Counted from the first letter of the stretch, positions 52,501-61,353 are shown. The stretch: 64,000 bases of DNA from Chitinophagaceae bacterium UBA2375 (GCA_002343985.1 DDTB01000010.1:217969-281968), one strand, 5' to 3'. Made by a program: numbers and translations. Notes: generated from the sequence alone by a model not told the origin.

Positions 52501-53000
52501 AATCCGCTGAGCTGCAGGTTCATACTTGAATTCACTACGGCATCCTGGCTGTTGCCAAATGAAATGGCCCTGCCGAAACTACCTTCTGACCTCAATCCAC
52601 CAAAATCAAGCAAAGGATTTTCCGGGGCGTTCGCGTTTTTCACAACAAGGGGCGCTTCTGCCAGGAAATTGTACCTGATGCTGTCGTAATTCATCCGCCT
52701 CGACACCGCGTTGATTTTAAATGGGAATACCCGGTACCGGATGTTTACGGAATCCGCGGCGGGCGGCCGGAGCCAGATCAGCACCGCGTTCACTTCATCC
52801 ACCCGGTAATCATTGGGTGATACGGATGGGATGCTAAAGGTACCTGGCGCGATGCTCAGGCTGTCAAGTTGTATGCTTGCTTTCCTGGTGCTGATGGTTT
52901 TATTCCGCTGATTCGACCGGGGGGAAGGGTTTTGCTGGGCAAACATGGGTTGCAACCAACACAGGAGCAGTACGGTCAGGTATATCCGAAATTGATTCAA
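49503..53000 (-). CDS. Large outer-membrane beta-barrel protein
   Basis: 1165 residues from a TTG start with a signal peptide (ending MFAQ, about 22). The N-terminal third contains the string GNQGPYRLQGANNEFF then ILAGTERVFIDGELLQRGED and DYVINYNTAEITFTP (about 275-330), a module I associate with SprA-like and other large Bacteroidota outer-membrane proteins. From about 340 to the end there are alternating aromatic beta strands. Residues 844-851 (DYNGNGIE) followed by ELNEFE form a Ca2+-loop-like insert, and the protein ends in Phe, as outer-membrane barrels do. It is much shorter than SprA, so it is not the T9SS translocon itself. Function unknown; transport or surface assembly is inferred. 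Confidence 0.85.
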   Translation of the reverse strand: MNQFRIYLTVLLLCWLQPMFAQQNPSPRSNQRNKTISTRKASIQLDSLSIAPGTFSIPSVSPNDYRVDEVNAVLIWLRPPAADSVNIRYRVFPFKINAVSRRMNYDSIRYNFLAEAPLVVKNANAPENPLLDFGGLRSEGSFGRAISFGNSQDAVVNSSMNLQLSGFLGDSLELLAAITDNNLPIQPEGNTRDLRDFDRIFLQVKKRKWQASFGDLDLRQSRSYFLNFYKRLQGVAFSADSRIGKKINNSLLVSGAVAKGKFARNILTPLEGNQGPYRLQGANNEFFFIILAGTERVFIDGELLQRGEDQDYVINYNTAEITFTPKRMMNKDRRVQVEFEYADRNYLNSQLYLTDDIKFNDKLVLTLSAYSNTDAKNSTIDQPLDASQKLALAALGDSIQQAFIPNAVRDTFSQGKILYKKIDTLYNGSFRDSIYVQSSNPADQLYSLSFTYVGPGKGNYRQLLNAANGKVFEWVSPGPNNEPTGDWEPVSFLVTPKQLQMFAAGFEYQVSSKSSLKAELAMSHYDINLFSDKDKGNDNGFAGKINWKLDDQPARLGKRMIRWQTNLGFEYVQDRFKPLERLRNVEFLRDWSLPFDAAPAEEKIINASVKLSDSSGTRFRYEITNYNRNDGYNGVRHFLDHGMRYKGWNLSNQLSWVSFTATGRSGRFIRPTIDLKKELAKFYKIQVGAKYMGEFNELNNKLADTLLPGSFGFNIFELYVKSNEALPNKWGISYYSRNDLFPSKTFLKEADRSHNFSVSTELLKNENHQAKFSVTYRQLQVIDPSLTREKADKSILGRAEYSVNEWKGLLTGTMLYELGAGQEPKREFSYVPVAIGQGEYFWIDYNGNGIEELNEFEIALYPDQKKYIRVFTPGSEFVKSNYLQFNYSIDLNPKALVPEQGSRGFKRILSKSSTTSALQISKKNIASGKFLFNPFSSQLLDTNLITLSSFFSNTYFYNRTSSKWGLEFTHSRSSAKSLLTYGFESRALETFLGRLRVNLGKSLVSGWVFRHVNNELNTTGSKFTNRNYRVVQRSFEPNLTYVYKANLRATIGYSYTQKENRIDSMESSVNHALTGDVKYNILNNSSIQAKFTFNQIQFRAYQGAANTTVGFILLDGLLPGSNYLWNLDYTKRLAGNIEISLQYEGRKPGDARTVHVGRASIRAIF

Positions 53001-53089
53001 TACGGTGGCGGAATTATCCCTAAAATTAATATATATCCCAGAGATTAGAGAAATTGATCAACGAAACTGCTGCCTGTTCAATATGATAT

Positions 53090-53115
53090 AAAAAAGCCCG
53101 GCTATACCGGGCCTT
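53090..53115 (-). terminator. Rho-independent terminator of the sdh operon
   Basis: A GC-rich stem (AAG-CCCGG / CCGGG-CCTT, one bulge) is followed on the minus strand by TTTTTT. It starts 26 bases after the sdhB stop. Confidence 0.8.
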
Positions 53116-53140
53116 ATCATTGATTTGATATGATTGTATG

Positions 53141-53905
53141 TTAATCTTCTGACCTGAGCCCTGCTCGTAAAAATTCGCTGTTCATGCGCGCGATGTATGC
53201 AACGGAAATCCCTTTTGGGCATTCCGCTTCACAAGCATACGTGTTGGTGCAATTTCCAAATCCTTCTTTGTCCATTTGCGCGACCATGTTGAGTACACGC
53301 GTCTCCCTTTCGGGGTGGCCTTGCGGGAGCAGTGACAATTGGGATACCTTGGCGCCGACAAAAAGCATGGCGCTTCCGTTTTTACAAGTGGCCACACAGG
53401 CGCCGCAACCAATGCAGGCCGCCGCTTCAAACGCATGGTCCGCATCTTTTTTATCAATGGGTATGGCATTGGCATCCACAGCGTTGCCGGTGTTCACGCT
53501 GATGTATCCACCAGCCTGGATGATCCTGTCGAAAGCCGTGCGGTCAACCACAAGGTCCTTGATTACCGGGAAAGCGGTGCTCCTCCAGGGTTCCACCACA
53601 ATGGTGTCGCCGTCTTTAAAAGCCCTCATGTGCAACTGGCAGGTGGTATTTTTCTGCCATGGGCCATGAGCCTGGCCGTTGATATACATGCTGCACATCC
53701 CGCAGATACCTTCCCTGCAATCGTGGTCAAACGCGATTGGCTCCTTGCCTTCCCTGATCAGTTCTTCGTTCAACACGTCGAACATTTCCAGGAAACTCAT
53801 TTCGGAAGAAATGTTTTTCACCTGGTACGTTTCAAAACGACCGCCAGACTGGCTGTTTTTTTGGCGCCAGACTTTCAGTGTCAGGTTCATATTGTAGTGT
53901 TCCAT
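53141..53905 (-). CDS. sdhB: Succinate dehydrogenase/fumarate reductase iron-sulfur subunit
   Basis: 254 residues from the ATG at 53903-53905 (MEHYNMNLTLKVWRQ); ATGs 8 codons upstream and 5 codons downstream are alternatives. The [2Fe-2S] ligands are Cys63, Cys68, Cys71 and Cys89 (CREGICGMC, TTCQLHM). The [4Fe-4S] and [3Fe-4S] sites use CIGCGACVATC (164-174) and Cys219, 225 and 229 (CTNTYACEAECPKG). It carries electrons between SdhA and the quinone site in SdhC. It is last in the sdhC-sdhA-sdhB operon. Confidence 0.97.
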   Translation of the reverse strand: MEHYNMNLTLKVWRQKNSQSGGRFETYQVKNISSEMSFLEMFDVLNEELIREGKEPIAFDHDCREGICGMCSMYINGQAHGPWQKNTTCQLHMRAFKDGDTIVVEPWRSTAFPVIKDLVVDRTAFDRIIQAGGYISVNTGNAVDANAIPIDKKDADHAFEAAACIGCGACVATCKNGSAMLFVGAKVSQLSLLPQGHPERETRVLNMVAQMDKEGFGNCTNTYACEAECPKGISVAYIARMNSEFLRAGLRSED

Positions 53906-53962
53906 ATGCTGGATATTATTTGTAAACATTTATGCGTGACCGTTATTTAATAACGGTTACGG

Positions 53963-55939
53963 TTACTTGTAGCTGCGTTGTGTCGGTTTTACAATTTCAA
54001 ACTGCAGTGTTTCCTTATGGAGTTGCCACTGGCTTTCACCGGTCAGTTCCCAGGCAGACACAAAACTGAAATCGGCATCGTTCCTGAGCGCTTCGCCATC
54101 CTCAGTCTGGCTTTCCTCCCTGAAATGCCCACCGCAACTTTCCGTACGGGTGAGTGCGTCGAGGCACATGAGCTCTCCCAGTTCAATGAAATCGGCAACA
54201 CGCCCGGCCTTATCGAGTTCGGGATTGAATTCATTGATCTCACCCGGAATCCTGACATCAGACCAGAACTCTTTCTTCAATGCCCTGATTTCCTCAATCG
54301 CCTGTTTCAGGCCCGCTTCATTGCGCGCCATGCCGCATTTGTCCCACATGATTTTACCGAGTCGCTTGTGAAAGCTTTCTACTGTCTGGTTACCTTTAAT
54401 CGACATGAGTTTTTCCATGCGCTCCCGAACGGCCCTTTCTGTTTCCACAAAAGCGGGGTGATCGGTTGGAATGGATGGCGTACGGATTTCATCGGCCAGG
54501 TAATTGCCCAAGGTATATGGGATCACAAAGTATCCATCGGCGAGGCCCTGCATAAGCGCGGAAGCACCTAGCCTGTTGGCGCCATGGTCGCTGAAATTCG
54601 CTTCACCCAAAGCATACAACCCGGGTATGGTTGTCTGCAACTCATAATCTACCCATAAACCTCCCATGGTGTAATGTACCGCGGGGTATATGCGCATTGG
54701 GGTTTCGTATGGGTTTTCTCCGGTAATTTTCTCATACATCTCAAACAAGTTGCCATACTTCTCTTCAACAACGGCTTTTCCCAGCTTCAATACCAGTTCC
54801 ATATTGTTGGCGTCCTGGCCAGTTTTACCGGCCTCGGTTTTACCGTAACGTATGATCGCGTCTTTAAAATCGAGGTAAACGGCCATCTTCGTGGTGCCGA
54901 CACCGTAACCTTCGTCACAACGTTCTTTTGCGGCGCGGGAAGCCACGTCGCGTGGAACCAGGTTGCCAAATGCCGGGTAACGGCGTTCGAGGTAATAATC
55001 CCTTTCATTTTCAGGGATATCAACCGGTTTACGGGTATCGCCTTTTTGTTTGGGTACCCAAATGCGGCCATCATTGCGAAGGCTCTCACTCATCAGGGTC
55101 AGCTTGCTCTGGTGGTCGCCACTTACGGGGATACAGGTTGGATGTATCTGGGTGAAACATGGGTTTCCGAAATATGCACCCTTTTTATGGGCCTTCCAGG
55201 CAGCCGTTACATTTGAGCCCATGGCATTGGTGCTCAGGTAAAATACGTTGCCATACCCGCCAGTACATAACAGTACCGCGTGACCGAAATGTTTTTCCAG
55301 TTTACCGCTGACAAGGTCGCGGGCGATGATACCCCTTGCTTTTCCATCCACCATTACCACATCCAGCATTTCATGCCTGGAATACATAGCCACATTACCA
55401 AGGGCCACCTGCCTTTCCAGCGCGCTGTATGCGCCCAGCAATAATTGCTGGCCGGTTTGTCCGGCAGCATAGAATGTCCTTTGTACCTGCGTACCACCGA
55501 ATGAACGGTTGCTCAGCAGTCCGCCATATTCGCGGGCAAAGGGTACACCCTGGGCAACACACTGGTCTATGATATTTACACTGACTTCTGCCAGGCGGTG
55601 CACATTCGCTTCGCGTGCCCTGTAGTCGCCGCCTTTCACCGTATCGTAAAAGAGCCTGAACACAGAGTCGCCGTCATTCTGATAATTTTTTGCGGCATTG
55701 ATGCCACCCTGCGCCGCGATGCTATGCGCCCGGCGTGGACTGTCCTGGAAACAGAAAGCTTTCACTTTATAGCCCATTTCGCCCAGTGCTGCCGCAGCGG
55801 ATGCACCAGCAAGGCCGGTTCCTACAACAATCACTTCAAGCTTGCGCTTGTTGGCAGGGTTAACCAATTTTACATGTCCTTTATAATAATTCCACTTATC
55901 CTGCATCTCGCCTTGTGGAATCTTTGCATCTAAAGCCAT
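53963..55939 (-). CDS. sdhA: Succinate dehydrogenase/fumarate reductase flavoprotein subunit
   Basis: 658 residues from the ATG at 55937-55939 (MALDAKIPQGEMQDKW). The FAD-binding dinucleotide fold is EVIVVGTGLAGASAAAALGE; RAHSIAAQGGINAAKNYQND has the His that binds FAD covalently and the flavin-contact Gly-rich loop. Substrate and catalytic strings are IHPTCIPVSGDHQSKL, RLGASALMQGLADGYFVIP and the active-site Arg region in the capping domain. It oxidises succinate to fumarate or the reverse. The long Bacteroidota form is expected. It lies between sdhC and sdhB. Confidence 0.97.
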   Translation of the reverse strand: MALDAKIPQGEMQDKWNYYKGHVKLVNPANKRKLEVIVVGTGLAGASAAAALGEMGYKVKAFCFQDSPRRAHSIAAQGGINAAKNYQNDGDSVFRLFYDTVKGGDYRAREANVHRLAEVSVNIIDQCVAQGVPFAREYGGLLSNRSFGGTQVQRTFYAAGQTGQQLLLGAYSALERQVALGNVAMYSRHEMLDVVMVDGKARGIIARDLVSGKLEKHFGHAVLLCTGGYGNVFYLSTNAMGSNVTAAWKAHKKGAYFGNPCFTQIHPTCIPVSGDHQSKLTLMSESLRNDGRIWVPKQKGDTRKPVDIPENERDYYLERRYPAFGNLVPRDVASRAAKERCDEGYGVGTTKMAVYLDFKDAIIRYGKTEAGKTGQDANNMELVLKLGKAVVEEKYGNLFEMYEKITGENPYETPMRIYPAVHYTMGGLWVDYELQTTIPGLYALGEANFSDHGANRLGASALMQGLADGYFVIPYTLGNYLADEIRTPSIPTDHPAFVETERAVRERMEKLMSIKGNQTVESFHKRLGKIMWDKCGMARNEAGLKQAIEEIRALKKEFWSDVRIPGEINEFNPELDKAGRVADFIELGELMCLDALTRTESCGGHFREESQTEDGEALRNDADFSFVSAWELTGESQWQLHKETLQFEIVKPTQRSYK

Positions 55940-55984
55940 AGTATGGTTGATTGGTTGATGAGACAATGGTTTACAGTAAAGGGA

Positions 55985-56650
55985 TTATATCCACTCCAGG
56001 TACATGGCTACGGGCATCAGCGCAAACAGGATGCAGATGATGATGGAATAACCGGTACCAATTGCCCGGATCAGGGGCGTATATTTTTTATGGTTTACAC
56101 CAAGTGTTTGGAACGCGCTTTGGAAACCATGGTACAAATGCCAGAAAAGGGCAACAATACCGAGCAGGTATATCCCAACAATCCAGCCATGGCTGAATAC
56201 TTCACGCATTTCTTCAAAAAGGTTATGGGGCCTGTCACCAGAATACAAAGCAACTTTTGTCCCTACAAAAAAATGTGCCATGTGCATGACCAGGAATAAA
56301 AGCAGCAGTACGCCAAGGATACCCATGGAACGGCTATACCAGGTACTGTTTTTTTCAGCCTTGTTCATATAATATTGAACCGGCCGGGCTTTTTTATTTT
56401 GTTGCCAAAGCATCAAACCCTGTACGATGTGCGCGATCAATCCGGCAAAAAGGCCTACTTCAAGAAAACGCACAATCCAGTTGTGGCTCATGAAATGGGC
56501 AACTTTGTTGAACGTTTCGCCATTATCATTCAGGAATATACAGGAATTGACGCCTGCGTGAACGATCAGGAACGTAATCAGAAAAATGCCCGTCAGACCC
56601 ATGGTCAACTTTTTTCCGATTGATGAGGTAAAGAATAGTTTCCAGGTCAT
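55985..56650 (-). CDS. sdhC: Succinate dehydrogenase cytochrome b subunit
   Basis: 221 residues with five TM helices. The opening GKKLTMGLTGIFLITFLIVHAGVNS carries the first heme-ligand His; further ligand candidates are VGLFAGLIAHIVQG, LLFLVMHMAHFF and ALFWHLYHGFQSAF. One long subunit with two b hemes is the Bacteroidota/epsilon-proteobacterial type, so no sdhD is needed. It anchors SdhAB to the inner membrane and binds menaquinone. It is first in the operon, with a perfect promoter element about 32 bases upstream. Confidence 0.96.
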   Translation of the reverse strand: MTWKLFFTSSIGKKLTMGLTGIFLITFLIVHAGVNSCIFLNDNGETFNKVAHFMSHNWIVRFLEVGLFAGLIAHIVQGLMLWQQNKKARPVQYYMNKAEKNSTWYSRSMGILGVLLLLFLVMHMAHFFVGTKVALYSGDRPHNLFEEMREVFSHGWIVGIYLLGIVALFWHLYHGFQSAFQTLGVNHKKYTPLIRAIGTGYSIIICILFALMPVAMYLEWI

Positions 56651-56681
56651 ATTGCAGAAAGTTGTAAAATATGAAGTGCCA

Positions 56682-56689
56682 CAAAAATA
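56682..56689 (-). promoter_or_regulatory. Putative -7 promoter element of the sdh operon
   Basis: TATTTTTG on the minus strand, a perfect TAnnTTTG match 31 bases before the sdhC ATG. Confidence 0.5.
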
Positions 56690-56766
56690 ATACAGCTACC
56701 GTCAAAAAAAGTTTTTCGGGTGATATTTTATTCTAATAATCAGCAAGATAAGCTAAACAATCTCAT

Positions 56767-57330
56767 TTAATCAAGTCTCCGGCCCATGAGGTTGTCGATC
56801 ATTTGAAAGATGGTTTCCGGTTTCATGGTACGCCATTGCGGCAATTCCAGCATTTCAATGTAGTTGGTCAGGCGAGCCCTTTTGAAGTCGTATTTGCTTT
56901 GTTCAGGCATATTTAGGATAACCACCCAGCCCCGTTCATCTTCCAGTTGTTCCCTCCATTCCTCGTAATAACTATCGTCGCTGCTGTGAAAATTCAACAC
57001 ATTTTCTGCTATGAGGATATACCTTGTGAAGCCCTTACGGTAAAGGATATCCGTAATTTCCCTTCGCAGGGTCATGATATCATTTTCGATGGCGTCATTC
57101 CATTCCCCCAGCAGTTCGATGATCACAAAACGTTGTTCGTAATCCGCAAACAAAATTTTCATAAAAAGTGTGCGGGAACCAAAATCATCCCATTGGGGAT
57201 GTATATAAAAATTGTAAAGGGTTTGCGAATATTCGAACTCGCTGTATGTACGGCCATAAAAAGGCGAATGAACATCTTCCTCCGCGGTGTACAAATGCCG
57301 CCAGTTATAAAATGGTTCAATGTCCTGCAT
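56767..57330 (-). CDS. Conserved hypothetical protein
   Basis: 187 residues from the ATG at 57328-57330 (MQDIEPFYNWRHLY). A longer frame to 57402 would start inside the terminator of the upstream gene, so the inner ATG is preferred. The protein is soluble, rich in Trp, Tyr and acidic residues (EDVHSPFYGRTYSEFEYSQTLYNFYIHPQWDDFGS), with a central alpha/beta segment (VIIELLGEWNDAIENDIMTLRREITDILYRKG) and the ending QWRTMKPETIFQMIDNLM. I recognise it as the kind of conserved Bacteroidota orphan protein without a name. It ends 116 bases upstream of the sdhC start. Confidence 0.8.
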   Translation of the reverse strand: MQDIEPFYNWRHLYTAEEDVHSPFYGRTYSEFEYSQTLYNFYIHPQWDDFGSRTLFMKILFADYEQRFVIIELLGEWNDAIENDIMTLRREITDILYRKGFTRYILIAENVLNFHSSDDSYYEEWREQLEDERGWVVILNMPEQSKYDFKRARLTNYIEMLELPQWRTMKPETIFQMIDNLMGRRLD

Positions 57331-57366
57331 ACTGCAAAATTCCAACAAATTCCCTGATTTATGGGC

Positions 57367-57396
57367 AAAAAAGAGAGGCTGCCTGATGACAGCCTC
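57367..57396 (-). terminator. Rho-independent terminator of the T9SS propeller gene
   Basis: Perfect 7-bp stem GAGGCTG/CAGCCTC with an 8-base loop, followed on the minus strand by TCTTTTTT. It starts 24 bases after the T9SS gene stop. Confidence 0.85.
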
Positions 57397-57419
57397 CTTC
57401 ACTTATTAACCCAATGTTT

Positions 57420-58682
57420 TTATTGAACAACCACTTTTTGAACACTGATCAATTCCATCTGTTCGTTCAGGATTTTAACCAGGTAAACACCTTTTGTGGT
57501 GCTGCGGCTGAGGTTGATACGTTCTGTTTGCGCGCCTTTGCCGATGCTCACAGTGCGCGTTTGCAGGTTGCGACCGGCAAGGTCGGAAATTACAATACTG
57601 TAACGGCCGTCGCGTACATCGTCAAACAATACATTAAAGCTGTAATTGGTTACCGGGTTGGGGAAAATGCTGGGTGCGCCCGCAGTTTCAGATGTACGGG
57701 TGATATTGTTGTTCATCATCGCGTACTGCCTGGCGGCATCTGCTTCTTTTTGCAGCAGCAAATTACCATTCGCGAAATCAGATGCATTGTATTTTTCATC
57801 AGAACCCACAAAAGCGGTAGCAGTCAGGTCATCCAGTTTCACCGTGTAGTATCCGGCAAATTTATTCGCGCTGGCCACAATCAGTTGTCCATCTGCATTT
57901 ACGGCTGCGGCATTGGTTGTATAGCCAACAGGAAGTCCTTTGATGGTACCTTTAAATGTAGCGATACGGGTATCCACATCAATCACAAATACATTGTGGT
58001 TGGCAGAAATCACATAGAGCTTACCAAAAGCATCGGCAACCATATCCCCTCCCCAACTGGTGCATTTGTTGTGGATCGAAACGCCGTTGCTGTTTTCCGC
58101 GTCAATGATATTTCCCAATTCAGTGATTACGGGTTTGTTCCCGGTGCTGAACCGCAGGAAGCGTGTGGCATCATTGCTCATGGCATAACCATACCCATCG
58201 GAGCCAATCACCATCCTGGTGATGTTCAGGGCTTCATCTGTTGGGTTAGTTTGCTTAAGCAAATCAGATTTCATGGTATAAAACCTTGGCTTATCCGATG
58301 ATGTGCTAAGGTCTAACCAACGAAGTTCCCCATTGCGCATAGGCGTAAAAAACAGCTTCTCGCTGTTGGGGTCATATGCGGCTGCCGCAACCAGGGTACC
58401 CGTGGGGTAATCCGTTGCGGTAAAAATATTACTGTTGCGCAAAGCAGCCTGGTCAACAGATTTTTTCGTCAGCACATCGGTCATGATAAAATCGGTCTTG
58501 CTGCGCTCAAACAAGGTTTTTGTAACCTGTCCGGTGCCGAGATCAACCTGGCGGATATTCATCCATACAAAATCATTCGTGCCATCTCCCGTAATGGCGT
58601 AGGTTTTGTTTTTAGCGCTCTGGGCCATTGTTCCCAGGCTCGCCGCAATGAATGCTGAAGTGAGTAAAATTCTGTTGTTCAT
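57420..58682 (-). CDS. T9SS-exported protein with propeller-like domain
   Basis: 420 residues from the ATG at 58680-58682, which starts a signal peptide (MNNRILLTSAFIAASLGTMAQ). Repeated strings such as LFFTPMRNGELRWLDLST, DGYGYAMSNDATRFLRFST and FGKLYVISANHNVFVIDVDTRI suggest a WD40/YVTN-like propeller. The last 80 residues form a type A T9SS sorting domain (PSIFPNPVTNYSFNVLF, ISDLAGRNLQTRTV, GVYLVKILNEQMELISVQKV). It should be exported across the outer membrane and released or anchored. Its ligand is not known. Confidence 0.9.
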   Translation of the reverse strand: MNNRILLTSAFIAASLGTMAQSAKNKTYAITGDGTNDFVWMNIRQVDLGTGQVTKTLFERSKTDFIMTDVLTKKSVDQAALRNSNIFTATDYPTGTLVAAAAYDPNSEKLFFTPMRNGELRWLDLSTSSDKPRFYTMKSDLLKQTNPTDEALNITRMVIGSDGYGYAMSNDATRFLRFSTGNKPVITELGNIIDAENSNGVSIHNKCTSWGGDMVADAFGKLYVISANHNVFVIDVDTRIATFKGTIKGLPVGYTTNAAAVNADGQLIVASANKFAGYYTVKLDDLTATAFVGSDEKYNASDFANGNLLLQKEADAARQYAMMNNNITRTSETAGAPSIFPNPVTNYSFNVLFDDVRDGRYSIVISDLAGRNLQTRTVSIGKGAQTERINLSRSTTKGVYLVKILNEQMELISVQKVVVQ

Positions 58683-58809
58683 ACTGATACAATTAAAATG
58701 AATTGAATAATTTTTACCTGATCCGGACACTAATTTACATCATCATAATGACCACACCAAGTTAATTTTATGAATGGTTTTTACCCTTGCATAGTGCCCC
58801 AAAACCGGG

Positions 58810-59655
58810 TCAATTTTCCTGGTGGTAACGGATTAAGCCGTCCATCGGGTTCTGCATGATCCGCCCCAGTTGCACTTCATAAGTATTGCACATATCCTTA
58901 AGGACATCCTTAAATAAATAGGCGATGCTGCCGGTGAAATGTATCGGGTGCGTCCAGCTTTCCCGGTATTTGAGGATATGCTGGAAGAAGAAATCATTAA
59001 AGCCATCTTCGATAATGTTTTCAATCATAAAATGCCCCCTGTTTTCGTCGAGAAAGCCTGCAAAGCCTGCCAGGTACCGGTTTGGTAATGGTTTTTTGTA
59101 AACGTTATCGAGGATTTCGTGCGGGCTGGTTTGATACCTTGACTGGAACCTGTCCATTAAATCAGGGTCAAAGGTTTGGTATAAATAATATTGCACGACT
59201 TTTTTTCCAAGGTAAGCCCCGCTTCCTTCATCGCCCAATACATAGCCCAGTCCCGGACTGTTTTTGATGATTTTCTTTCCATTAAAAAAGCAGGAATTGG
59301 AACCGGTACCCAAAATGCAGGCTATGCCTTTTTCGCTGCCACATAAAGCTTTGGCCGCTCCCATCAGGTCGTGGTCAACAGCCACATCGGCTTTGGGGAA
59401 CACCTTTTTAATGGCCGTTTTGATCAAACGCACATTTTCGGGGTTGCTGCAGCCTGTCCCATAAAAGAACACTTCATCAGGGATAGCTTTGCGCATGCCC
59501 GGCAATAACTCATCCCTCAAAATAGCTTCCACCTGGAGCCCGGTCAAAAAATAAGGGCTGATGCCCTGGGTGGCTATCTTTTTTTTCTTTTTCCCATCCA
59601 GCAGGCACCATTCTGTTTTGGTGGAACCGCTGTCTGCTATCAGTTTCAATGACAT
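58810..59655 (-). CDS. BadF/BadG-type N-acetylglucosamine kinase-like protein
   Basis: 281 residues from the ATG at 59653-59655 (MSLKLIADSGSTKTEW). The ASKHA phosphate loops are visible: DSGSTKTEW at 8-16, DHDLMGAAKA near 94-103 and LGTGSNSCFF at 115-124, with the adenosine motif GYVLGDEGSGAYLG at 137-150. This is the BadF/BadG/BcrA/BcrD ATPase fold; proteins of this length in Bacteroidota are usually GlcNAc kinases. Phosphorylation of N-acetylglucosamine or another amino sugar, perhaps from cell-wall recycling, is the likely role. It is divergent from the S41 protease gene. Confidence 0.88.
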   Translation of the reverse strand: MSLKLIADSGSTKTEWCLLDGKKKKKIATQGISPYFLTGLQVEAILRDELLPGMRKAIPDEVFFYGTGCSNPENVRLIKTAIKKVFPKADVAVDHDLMGAAKALCGSEKGIACILGTGSNSCFFNGKKIIKNSPGLGYVLGDEGSGAYLGKKVVQYYLYQTFDPDLMDRFQSRYQTSPHEILDNVYKKPLPNRYLAGFAGFLDENRGHFMIENIIEDGFNDFFFQHILKYRESWTHPIHFTGSIAYLFKDVLKDMCNTYEVQLGRIMQNPMDGLIRYHQEN

Positions 59656-59775
59656 GCTGTGCAATTTGACTATTAAGATAATACAATCCGTCAATTCAGA
59701 TAAAAATTAATGGTTGACCGCAAAAATTTAACTTCGCGTCACGGAAATAAGTATATCAGACAGCTCCGGCATCTT

Positions 59776-61353
59776 ATGACAAAAAGAAAATTCAGTACCT
59801 GGCTCCCACTCCTCATCAGTTTGAGTATGGTAGCAGGCATGTTTGTAGGGTTCAAACTCAGGGATGGCATGCCCGGCAAATCTTTTTTTCATACGGAAAG
59901 AAGGAAACCGGTCAATGAGCTTTTGCAGCTAATTGAAGATAAATATGTTGATCCCGTACAGGGCAACGCGCTGGCCGATACCGCCATTCATGCCTTGCTG
60001 AACAGCCTCGACCCCCATTCTGTGTACATACCCGCTGAATTGCTGCAGGAAGTAAATGATGATATCAGGGGCAGTTTTTCCGGAATTGGGGTTGAGTTTA
60101 ATGTTTTCAGGGATACCATGCATGTAATACAGGTGATACCCGGGGGGCCGGCCGACCGCGCGGGATTACTGCGTGGCGATAAAGTGGTTAAAGCCGATGG
60201 CAAACTGCTGGCCGGAAAAAAATATCCGTCAGACAGCATCAGGAAATACCTGCGTGGCGAGGCAGGATCCGAAGTAACGCTTACGGTTATCCGAAACCAG
60301 AAAAGTATTGACAAAACCATCCGCCGCGGGCAAATCCCCATGAGCAGCGTTGACGCGGCATTTATGATCAATCCCCAAACAGGTTTTATCCGTTTAAACA
60401 GGTTCAGTTCCAAAACATACCGCGAGTTCATGCTTTCGCTCGACTCACTGGTAAAGGCAGGAATGCAATCACTGGTACTCGACCTTCGGGAAAACGGCGG
60501 AGGGGTACTCGATGAAGCCGTTGAAATAGCTGATGAATTCCTGGAGGGCGACAAACTCATTACCTATACCGAAGGAAGAAAATTCCCGAGGAAGGAATAC
60601 CGTTGCAGAAGGAATGGGTTGTTTGAAAAAGGGAAATTAGTAGTCCTGGCTGATGAAAATACTGCCAGTGCCAGCGAAGTGCTCCTTGGCGCCCTGCAGG
60701 ATTGGGACAGGGCTACCATCATTGGCCGCAGGACATTTGGTAAAGGGCTTGTTCAGGAACAATACAACCTCAGCGACCAAAGCGCCGTACGCCTGACGAT
60801 TGCCCGGTATTATACCCCAACCGGGCGAAGCATCCAAAGGCCTTACGAAAACGGCCGCCAGGCATATTATGAAATCCATGCACAACGTCCGCAAATGGCA
60901 GACAGTGCAGCCGCAGCCGATACGGGAAAAGTGTTTCAAACACGTTCCGGTAAAAAAATATATGCGGGCGGCGGAATTAGCCCGGATATCTGGATCCCTT
61001 CCGACAGCCTCAACCTGGGGGAACAGGTATTGAAAGCAGTTTCCAGGGGATTGATTAATGACGCGGCTTATTTCTGGTTGATCCAACACCCCGGATTGGA
61101 TAAAAAATATGCATCGGCGAAAGCTTTTGCTGCTGATGGCACCGAAAACGCTTCCCTGAGGGCCGGCTTTATAGCTATGACCTTAACTGATTCAATACCA
61201 ATTTCATCCCTTACTGAAAAAGAAACCGGTTTTCTTGATCAGCGCCTGAAGGCCGCGGTAACGAGGTTAGTATGGAGAAATGAAGGTTATTTTGAAGTTC
61301 TTGCCCTGGACGACCCTGCCATACTGAAAGCGTTGGAAATCCTGAAAAAATAA
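59776..61353 (+). CDS. S41-family C-terminal processing protease
   Basis: 525 residues from the ATG at 59776-59778, which starts just before a TM anchor (WLPLLISLSMVAGMFVGF, about 9-26); a longer in-frame ATG at 59710 is possible. A PDZ domain covers about 95-180 (GSFSGIGVEFNV, GPADRAGLLRGDKVVKADG). The S41 catalytic domain has Ser298 in NTASASEVLLGAL and Lys323 in RTFGKGLVQEQ, 25 residues apart as in Prc/CtpA. It cleaves unfolded or tagged proteins in the periplasm. The gene is monocistronic with a terminator immediately after it. Confidence 0.95.
   Translation: MTKRKFSTWLPLLISLSMVAGMFVGFKLRDGMPGKSFFHTERRKPVNELLQLIEDKYVDPVQGNALADTAIHALLNSLDPHSVYIPAELLQEVNDDIRGSFSGIGVEFNVFRDTMHVIQVIPGGPADRAGLLRGDKVVKADGKLLAGKKYPSDSIRKYLRGEAGSEVTLTVIRNQKSIDKTIRRGQIPMSSVDAAFMINPQTGFIRLNRFSSKTYREFMLSLDSLVKAGMQSLVLDLRENGGGVLDEAVEIADEFLEGDKLITYTEGRKFPRKEYRCRRNGLFEKGKLVVLADENTASASEVLLGALQDWDRATIIGRRTFGKGLVQEQYNLSDQSAVRLTIARYYTPTGRSIQRPYENGRQAYYEIHAQRPQMADSAAAADTGKVFQTRSGKKIYAGGGISPDIWIPSDSLNLGEQVLKAVSRGLINDAAYFWLIQHPGLDKKYASAKAFAADGTENASLRAGFIAMTLTDSIPISSLTEKETGFLDQRLKAAVTRLVWRNEGYFEVLALDDPAILKALEILKK

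Noticed and set aside
53339..53950. Plus-strand open frame of 203 codons opposite sdhB
   Set aside because: It is the shadow of the cysteine-rich sdhB gene; no independent evidence.
57414..58301. Long plus-strand open frame of 295 codons opposite the T9SS propeller gene
   Set aside because: It is antisense to a protein with a signal peptide and a T9SS domain, its product is Cys/His/Ile rich without any motif, and it starts inside the other gene's stop region.
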